Shown here: positions 56,539 through 64,000 of the stretch, in pieces
How the letters are laid out: every line of letters begins with the position of its first letter
Numbering within the stretch: position 1 is the stretch's first letter
From: Gnetum montanum
Lineage: Eukaryota > Streptophyta > Gnetopsida > Gnetales > Gnetaceae
Direction of reading: 5' to 3'
DNA: 64,000 bases
Assembly: GCA_015680685.1 (NCBI GenBank)
Contig: MNCI01027262.1
Location: 540,338 to 604,337, forward strand
The notes under the pieces: model-generated
What the model saw: only the letters and a program-made list of their open reading frames with translations
The model's database searches: none
What the model was told of the DNA's origin: nothing
Program-made: the position numbers and the translations under genes

Positions 56539-57460
56539 GGTTGGGAAGGTCAAAAGTTCCTTGGGAATTACCAAATTTGGCATTTTCATGGGTTTTAATA
56601 GAGGTACACCCTCAACTACACTAAAACCATCTACCCTCAATGTATGTGGTGTTGGATTTTTGCTTTCCAATAACAACACCTAACATAGTCACCAAAAAAC
56701 CTAGTGTAGCTACAAGATCAACATTGGTGTTCTTAGGTTTTCACTTTTTCAAAAGATGGCTAGCATAGTCATGAAATCTCTTTAGTATTAACACCATGGC
56801 CAACATAGTCATGCTAGATCATCAGCAACTATAGTCTTGGCCAACATAGTCACCATGATTTTAGCAGACTTTAGCAACACCTAGCATAGTCTCCAAGGCT
56901 ATCATAGTTAAGGTGGAGGCCACCATAATCATAAAATTTCATTTACAATTTTTAGCATGTGGATGGATTCTGGTGGCTTGGGTGCACCAAAAATGGTCAA
57001 CTACATTGGAAATTATACTTGTCGGAAAAGCCAACATAGTCACTACTAAGACTTTAGTGTAGTCCTTACAAACTAAAAGTTTTTGACATTCCACTTCCTA
57101 AAACAAATGTACATATTTTGGTAGAAATTTTTTAGATTGGTTTTCCTAATTAAAAATCCATTTTCCACCATCTACTACAGTGTAGTTGGATAGAAAATAC
57201 TAGGATCTACTACACACTCTTGGGTACACACTCCATAGTATAGATCTTACACAAGGTAGTTGGTATTACCAACTTCAAAACCTTAAAACTAGTTTTTAAA
57301 GGGTGGTATAGACCATCTATACTACAATAATACTTTCAACTATTAGTTTTCATTTATATCCAACTACATTGTTGGGCAATCCCAACTTATGGAAATTTTT
57401 GCCAAAAATAGTAAAATCTCACAATCAACTTTTTTGACAATGTCTTTTGGTATGTCCACC
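56290..57460 (+). mobile_element. Polypurine tract and LTR of a Tat-like element (C/D)
   Basis: AACAAAGAGGGGACAA (56303-56320) is followed by TGAAACACCATTTAG at about 56321, the LTR start shared with element B. Further in, 56680-57060 has several GGCCAACATAGTCA words, as in the 191-bp array but closer together. Its end is not certain; a break near 57440 (ACAATGTCTTTTGGTATG) is possible. No PBS like that of B was found. A TA microsatellite lies at about 56507-56537. Confidence 0.55.
56507..56537. repeat. (TA)n microsatellite
   Basis: About 31 bp of uninterrupted TA, inside the LTR. The two ORFs that read IYIYIYIY on both strands are artefacts of it. Confidence 0.95.
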
Positions 57461-59548
57461 ATTTTGTTCATAGACATGACCAACATGACATCTTCCTAGG
57501 ATGAAATGAGGATCTATGATCCTAAAGACCCTATTCTAGCTAAGTGTAGACAATCATATAGAATATGAGGACAAAGCCTAGAATTCATTGTTCTCAATGA
57601 AGAGCACTACAATTATATTTATGCAAAAAAACCAAGCTTGATTACTCCTTCCTCGCATGGAGGTAGAAGCCAAGCATAAGTATGAGCTAATCCATTACAA
57701 TGGAAATGAATACATATCCTCTCCCTATGAAAAAATACCTTTGAACAATTATCCATGCATAAATAATCTTCTAATTAATTAAGATGTGAGATTGAGCTCA
57801 AAAAGCCAACATGAAGAGCATGAAGAGTTCAAGGCAAAGTCTAAACCAAAAACCTTCATAATGGACCTATTCCAATAATTTGCCCCTCAAACCACTATAG
57901 TCACTTCCAATAATTAGGTATCACCTATATACCTAATTATGTTTAGGCTAGCTCCTATTATAGTAGCCCATTAGGCATAGTCTATGCCTCAAATTATCTC
58001 CCTATTTTCATCAATGTCTTTTGCCATGCAACCTTAACCTGCACAGCCTTCACTAATGGTTTTCACCGTTGCTCTCCTCTTTTCTATACTGATGGATCTC
58101 ATGGTGGAACCACAAATAACCCAAGGAACACATACACTATTTGTTCCCTTTGTGCCTCAAGTTCTAGTACAAACATTCTTCTCCTTGTTTAGCTCACCTA
58201 TGACCACTATAACCCAACCTCTCCCTTCTATACCATAACCCATCATGAGGTCACATGCCTCCCAGTTGACACCATAACCATTTCTACAAACACTGCAACC
58301 CATGGAAATGTTCCAAGGAATAGATCAAACATTTTAGATGTTCCGAGACTTGAAGGAAGAGTTATGGAAGCTTATAGCTTCCACAAGCTATATAGTAAAG
58401 ATAATGAACTTCTACCATGATGATCCCATTAATCCTATTGTCCTACTAATAACTCTTCCATTGACCATTCCCATTCCCCATTTCACCAAATATAACTGTG
58501 AGGGTGACCAAAATTCCCATCTCATAACCTTCTATTCCAAATGCCTATTACACAAGCCTAGCAACATACCATGATGCAAAATTTTTCTTATGTCTCTAAC
58601 TAGAAAAAGCCTTGGAGTAGTACCGTGTGCTTTCAAAAGTATCTATATCCTCTCTGGAAGACTTAATTTCAAAATTTGTTAACCATTTTAGGTATAACTT
58701 GAAATCCAACATAACCCTTGATCAACTAATGAAGGTCAAGTAAGGATTCCTTGAGCCCATACAAAAATTCATACAATGATGGAATGCTCTCCTTAACAAT
58801 ATTCTAGAACCTATAGCTAAAACCCATCTTCTTGCCATATTCAAGGGGACAATTAACAACTTCATTAAGTCAAAACTAGATTACCTTCATCCACAATCAC
58901 TTACCCAAGCCTTTTCCCAAATGAAAAACATAGAGCACATGGCCAAGGCTAGCCATGACCCTACCTATGTGGCATTTAAGAACCAGCATGCATGGAAAGA
59001 TAGGAAAAAGGGGAGATAGAACAAAACAACCATGGCCACAAGTGCTATAGATAATAATAAAATAGCCACACAAGGGCCTATGACCAATCAACCCAAGGCC
59101 CCTATTTACAAAAATCAACCTTCAACATCTAGAGTCTCTATATCAACAATTAGAAGGCTTAATTTTGAATGTCAACATTGATCATAGTATACTAGGTTAT
59201 CATTAAAACCATCAAAATTCCTTGATCAATTGTTAAAGAGTGGGAAAATTTAGTATAAATAGATGACTGAGAATGCTCATCAAAATCATAACATGTTATG
59301 TGAGATAGCCAAAAATCCCATTCTTGCAATCAAGAACAACCCCTTGGTACCTAAATACTTTATATTAGACCATTTTTCCCACTACCATCAATTGTCAGGC
59401 CATGACACTAACTTCTACCTAGCTCTAAAGGATGACCTATATCAAATGATTGATAGGGGCCATAGGAGTGATAGATTCCATAAAGTTTACATAGGAGTGA
59501 TGGATTTCATAAAGTTTACATAGGAGTAATGGATTCTATAAAGTTAAT
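57461..59548 (+). pseudogene. Tat-like gag of copy D, broken
   Basis: Same order as element B: FYHDDPINPIVLLITLPLTIPIPHFTKYNCEGDQNSHL (58410-58520), a broken middle, HLLAIFKGTINNFIKSKL (58826-58880), SLTQAFSQMKNIEHMAKASHDPTYVAFKNQHAWK, then a new frame NPILAIKNNPLVPKYFILDHFSHYHQLSGHDT (59293-59415). In the knuckle position both His remain but the two Cys are Ser and Tyr. It ends in a 29-bp triplication. Protease and the rest are missing. Confidence 0.7.
59462..59548. repeat. Three tandem copies of a 29-bp unit
   Basis: Units at 59462, 59491 and 59520, each ATAGGAGTGATGGATTTCAT-like followed by AAAGTTTAC, with two to four differences. It sits at the very end of the recognisable gag of copy D, next to the junction with the minus-strand Athila-type pol. 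Confidence 0.85.
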
Positions 59549-59549
59549 T

Positions 59550-60585
59550 TCTCCAAAAGTTGAAAGGCTCTAGTGGTTGAATTTACTATTATGGTTTCTT
59601 CATTCTTATAGTCATTCCTTTATTGCATTTACATCACTCATATGAATGGGAGAAATGTTGAGCATCCTTGAAGATCATTGGCCAAAAGTATCCTACCATG
59701 AGTTTCTTTGTAGTCACTCTCTTTCCTACATAGTAGACCACATAAGAACCTTCATGTGCATCCTAGAAGATTTGCAACTAATCTAGATTAGGCACACACC
59801 ATTGAATAAGGATATTAGAATAAAACTTGTAAAGATTACCTTAAATCTCCATGTAATCCTTAACCTAGTAAAAAAATGTTATTTCTTTTATTATTCCATT
59901 TGGTGGGAGTCTCATGTGTGGGAAGATAGGAGAGAAACATTTGGTCCTTGAACTTTGATGAACTTAGCAAATAGGATTTCATCTAGAAATTGATCAAATA
60001 AGGGTTTTTCATCCTCCTTGCTATCCCATCATCACTAAGATAAGTCATCAGTAACTATATTTTTGGTTCCTTTCTTGTCTTCCACGGTAAGGTTGAATTC
60101 CTATAAAATTACCAATCACCACATAACACAAGGACTAACCATTGGCTTATTTAGTAGAAAATAAATTATACTATGATTGGTGTGTACAAAAATTTCATAT
60201 CCAAGCACATAGTGCCTAAAATTTTCCAAGGCATCAGTTGTGATGTGTGCATCCACAATGCTTTTACTTGTACAATAAATGTAATATGGATATTTCTGAT
60301 CATCAATTTATGTAACCACTAGTTCCAATGTATAGTTAGATGCATATATCATTAAATGGAATCACCTAGAATAATCTAGAGTGCATAAAATTGGATTTTT
60401 TGCAAGATTTTGCTTTAATTGCATTCTTGGGTACATCTGAACGCTACATCTTTCTTTGTAAGCTCTAAATGCAATTAGGAAATTTTAGAGAAATTCTCTA
60501 TGAGGCATGTGTAATAAATAATATGGCCAAGGAATGATCTCATATCTTTTACCATTTGAGACTATCTAGTTATTCCTTTGATGAT
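59550..60585 (-). pseudogene. Athila-type RNase H and integrase N-terminus, minus strand
   Basis: Read downward from 60585, broken frames give an end-of-RT stretch, then YASNYTLELVV, YYIYCTSKSIVDAHITTDALENFRHYVLGYEIFVHTNHSIIYFLLNKP, EFNLTVEDKKGTKNIVTDDLS. This is the Gypsy RNase H order (DASDYALGAVL, YASKTL..A, FVFALEKFR.YL, FTDHAAL..L, F.L.I.DKKG.EN.VADHLSR). The integrase N-terminal part follows toward 59560. It is separate from the plus-strand LTR that begins at 60586. Confidence 0.65.
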
Positions 60586-61497
60586 TGATGAAGTGTCATT
60601 AAGTTAATGCGTCAACTGGGCCACGTATACGGGGCCGCATATACGCGGCTACGTCGATGCATGCCCATCAACGTAGCCTTCCTGCGTCAATGTGGCCTCG
60701 TTTACGCAGCTGCCTATCTCAGCCTATAAATAAGAGGGCCTTCCACCTCATTTAAGCACCTTTCAATTAGTTGTAGCAAAGCTCTTGTAGTTTTTTCCTG
60801 CAGGAGATAGAATATTTTCCAAGTGCCGGCAGCAGGTGTAAGAAAAATGATAGGCTCTTTATTCGAACGTTGATGTATCTAAGCCCATTGGAGTGATGGC
60901 AATAAAGATGAACTATTCAAGCACTTCTTGCAGCATTTGGACTTAGCTATTTTATGCATTCAATAGTTGAATATGTTTATGCTTTATTAGTTACATGTTA
61001 ATTACTTAATTTTTTGTTATTATAATTTCCATTGCTATTGTTCATTTGTAGTTCTTTAAGTCCATAAGTATGACCATCTTGAACATAACTCAAACACTTG
61101 GTAAACCCAGTGACACTTAAAGTATGGTAACCCAGAAGTGTTAGGAGATTCTTAGAACGTGCTCAGAATATGGGACCAAATACTTATGTTAGGAATAGTT
61201 AAGATTTAGATTAATATAATCTTAGATTAATTAATATTCTAGCCTTACTTTCCAAGATAATTAGCCATCAAAAAGATAATTAAAAAGATATAAAAATCAT
61301 TAGCCTTAGTCTCACTTAACCATTGTAAAAAGAACCTCACAAGTGAGATTAGAATGACAACGACCGTTCTAAGCCAAGGTTTCACTGGTTAGAGTCTGGT
61401 GTATGTTAAGTGCTTACAGTCTGCGGATTTTGACCAAGTTGTGCATAAATGCTTGTGATTCATATGGTTGGGTGTAGGGGTACTTAGCCACTCATCA
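60586..61497 (+). repeat. 5' LTR of the plus-strand Athila-like element
   Basis: 912 bp, TGATGAAGTGTC to CCACTCATCA. The end agrees with the LTR at 29112, and the TATA region too. U3 (60610-60715) is rich in CG and in CGTATACG, GCATATACGC, CTACGTCGATGCATG words. TATAAATAAGAGGG is at 60725-60738, so transcription should start near 60757. Confidence 0.8.
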
Positions 61498-61516
61498 TTG
61501 GCACCATTTTCAGGGA
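61498..61516 (+). other. Athila-type primer-binding site
   Basis: TTGGCACCATTTTCAGGGA abuts the LTR end. It differs from TTGGCGCCGTTGCCGGGGA at five positions, more than the site at 34854-34871. Confidence 0.7.
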
Positions 61517-61663
61517 CTGTTAGTCTTACATGCATTGTCTAACCTTAGTGAAATTATCATTCAAGTCATTGGAACAGACCTAGGATAGAAACATTTATGC
61601 ATGCTAGGTGAATTTAAGTAAATAGTAAGGTACACCAATTACATGGACCATCTAACATCCAAC

Positions 61664-62910
61664 ATGTCTTATCACAGGAGAGAGGTATTCAAACCACTGG
61701 TGCCAAAAGAATGTCGGGTGGTGTACAAACATCCCGATGAATATGTCCCTGATTTCACATTCATCCTACATCAGGATGAGCATCTATGATGGTGGGACAT
61801 GGAAGGTAGCATCATGCTATGCTATATCACAATCTGGGCATATTAGGCATCCAGGATCGAGTGGCGGAGTATGTCATGGAGGACCATGACTACCAGGACT
61901 ATCATCCCATGGAGGCTCAACAAACAAGAGATTAGCAACAAGCAGAGAGATATGAACAGTAGAAGGAGAAACAATTCAGTAACCCCTTATTCTTGCAAGG
62001 GTTGCAAGACGATGGGGATCCCGTCTTTCATGATACCCATTTGACCAAACTTCCCCTGGGGTAGTAGATCCTCCAGTAAAACATTCAGAACAAACCTCTA
62101 AGTAACCACAATCCTCAATGGGATGGAGGATCACGTAGCAAGGCTAGGCAAGATGATCAAAGCTGCCATTAGGGTAGAGGGGGAGATCGACACCGGAGCA
62201 GTGGCAATGCCTCTCCTTCTTCTTCATCCTCTCACTCTCCTACACCTTCATCCAGGTTAGGCTCTAAGCGTAATGGGGGAAGGAAGGAGTAAAAGGACAA
62301 TGGTAAATAGGTTTGAAAGGGGCAATGTGAGGAAGCACATAACCAATCATGCGATGCACATCGACATCAAAGGAGGGGTAGCCGAAATCATCATAGACAT
62401 CATGGTCCCCAACAGGACTATAATTTGAACAAGCTATTGTTAGCTACTCGGAGCATGCTCAAGATCATAGAGGCAGTTCAAATTCCCAGTAGGCACATGA
62501 AGGATAGCCTGATCAAGTGCTTTGATATGAATAACATCCCCAAATTTGAAGGGGAATACAACGATGATCCGTAGACCCACCTGCAGGCATTCCATGACGC
62601 CTGCATCCTACAAAACATTGACAATGATTGACAATGGTTAAAGCTATTCCCTCACACACTCATCAAAGAAGCTAAAAGTTGGTACTAGTCCTTGGAGCTG
62701 GAGTCAATCAGAAGATGGAGTACGATGCTTGAAATCTTCAATGACAAGTATCAAACATACTCTAGAGTGGCGAATCTAAGACGACAAATCCAACGTTGGA
62801 AACAAGGGAATCATGAACCCTTGGATGCCACCATAAGCAGGTACTACTCATTGATGGGCTCCATTTTGAAATGTGAAAGACCTCTAAGGCAAAAGTACCC
62901 TTACAAATAG
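61664..62910 (+). pseudogene. Athila-like gag, plus strand, broken
   Basis: Start near the ATG at 61664 (MSYHRREVFKPLVP). VVYKHPDEYVPDFTFILHQD matches the minus-strand copy. After frame changes the gag core reads NIPKFEGEYNDDP, THLQAFHDACILQNIDND, LKLFPHTLIKEAKSWY and then, open from 62692, SIRRWSTMLEIFNDKYQTYSRVANLRRQIQRWKQGNHEPLDATISRYYSLM. That is the retrotransposon gag domain. About five stops. Confidence 0.7.
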
Positions 62911-63416
62911 CCAAATCCTTATGAGTACTATGTTCAGCAACCGGTCTCTCTAAGAGACTCTTCTAGTCATCCGGCCTTTCCTAGTTATTACCACCCCCCT
63001 AAATATTTTCAACATCCATCTCCATCACCCAGGGGGCAAACCCACATCTCTTCTATCTTTCATCACCTTCTCCTACCACTTCCCCATAAAATCCCACTCA
63101 GTTTCCACCTACTCCATCACTGCAGGGAGAAATATCATCACAGCCACAGCAACGAAACACTATGAAGGATGTTAACTTACAACTAGCACCTTGGCCGAGT
63201 GGATAGGAACCCAAGCCACAAAAACATCCTTTTTTCTGCCCTAGTAATCTAAATACACCCTCACCTATGTTTGTGATCAGTGCCTCCAAACCTACCAACA
63301 CCTCCACCATCATACCACTCGATCAGCCCTCTGGCCAATTGCACTCCAATGTCCAAACAGTCATGCTCACACATGTCATGACTGACTGAATCAAAGTAGG
63401 TCATCTTCCCTAGAAA

Positions 63417-63955
63417 TTGACAGATCCGGGAAGCCCCCTCATCTATTTTCAGGTGGCAGGGAATGAGCCGTGTAAAGATCTTCTGCACTTGGGTTCAGGG
63501 GTCAATTTGATCTCTCACAATATGTACAAGAACTGGAACTTGCCCTCACTAAAGAAGAGCAACATCTGGCTTGAGTTAGTAAACCAGTCCATCACCATTT
63601 CCTTGGGTTTGGTGGAGGACATCGTGACCACTATTTGTGGGTGGTCCTATGCTACTGATTTCTTGGTCATCCGTGTAGAGAACTACAAGGGGAACTTCCC
63701 AATAATCATGGGAAGAGCCTGGCTAAGCATGGTGAACGCATGACTAGGAATCCAAGATCTATCCCTGGAAATTTCAAAGGAAAATTCTTTCGAGAAGATC
63801 AAGAAGAAGCGCATTCCATGCATCGCGTACAGTAGCTCAGGGTGCAACTATGTGCAGCAATTATGGTCTGCTAAGCAAATATCTATCCAAGCATGTAGTT
63901 ACTGTACCAAGGAATCACCTGTTCAATAGGGCCTGTATGTAGCAGCCACTAACCA
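63417..63955 (+). pseudogene. Athila-like aspartic protease, plus strand
   Basis: The open frame 63417-63743 and its continuation match the minus-strand copy (31972-32838). The active site here reads LHLGSGVNLIS; the other copy has LHDSGSRINLIS, so the catalytic Asp is replaced by Leu. FPIIMGRAWLSMV is the end block. After the stop at 63743 the matching text goes on to about 63955 (SYCTKES, YVAATNQ). 62911-63416 is a Pro/Tyr-rich linker with broken frames. Confidence 0.7.
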
Positions 63956-64000
63956 AGAGGACACCCAGTTCTTGACACCTAACCCTACTAGTAGCACATT

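Larger units (their letters stand above)
60586..64000 (+). mobile_element. Athila-like element, 5' part, plus strand
   Basis: LTR, primer-binding site, gag and protease in order, cut by the window end. Gag and protease match the minus-strand element at 29112-35092. Whether RT follows is not visible. Confidence 0.8.

Noticed and set aside
56476-56683. ORFs on both strands with IYIYIYIY segments
   Set aside because: Translations of a TA microsatellite.
1-64000. Host genes, tRNA or rRNA genes
   Set aside because: None could be supported. The only tRNA-like box motifs belong to the probable SINE, and every longer protein match belongs to a mobile element or endogenous virus.

Overview
This window looks like intergenic sequence from a large plant genome. 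I see no host gene, tRNA or rRNA. Nearly all recognisable coding sequence belongs to mobile elements, most of it broken by stops and frameshifts. The mixture fits a large, slowly purged seed-plant genome: Tat-like and Athila-like Ty3/Gypsy elements, Ty1/Copia, LINEs, a probable SINE, and an endogenous pararetrovirus of the family Caulimoviridae. A gymnosperm is my best guess, but that is inference.

Layout. 1-4408: two minus-strand LTRs of one Gypsy family, each followed by the same 17-nt primer-binding site. 4440-5025: a LINE tail carrying a probable SINE. About 6158-6215: the end of a Copia-like LTR. 6216-13178: an almost genome-length, circularly permuted endogenous pararetrovirus on the minus strand. 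It holds, in coordinate order, coat protein N-part, movement protein, control region, an unknown 273-aa ORF, RT-RNase H, and coat C-part with protease. 13180-15840: AT-rich and featureless. 15840-19300: three LINE remnants. 19300-24790: a decayed Copia element. 26900-29060: protease and integrase remnants of a minus-strand Gypsy element. 29112-35092: an Athila-like gag-protease element on the minus strand. 35700-38908: a ~185-bp tandem array and then the integrase of a Tat-like element (A). 38909-47416: a complete but pol-less Tat-like element (B) inserted in the polypurine tract of A, with the target duplication AGGGG. 47422-56322: the rest of A, a very regular ~191-bp tandem array, and a Tat-like pol (C) with a second RNase H. 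56323-59548: LTR and gag of a further Tat-like copy (D). 59550-60585: Athila-type pol on the minus strand. 60586-64000: an Athila-like LTR, gag and protease, cut by the window end.

Three points stand out. First, the pararetrovirus is far better preserved than everything around it, and it carries an ORF I cannot assign. Second, three tandem arrays that do not resemble each other share a period near 185-191 bp and an inverted-repeat core in each unit, and all lie in Tat-like elements. Third, a short motif ending in TTAAACTAGCA is scattered through the Tat-like copies in about 25 places, including inside gag. All matches were made by eye; no database search or alignment was run.
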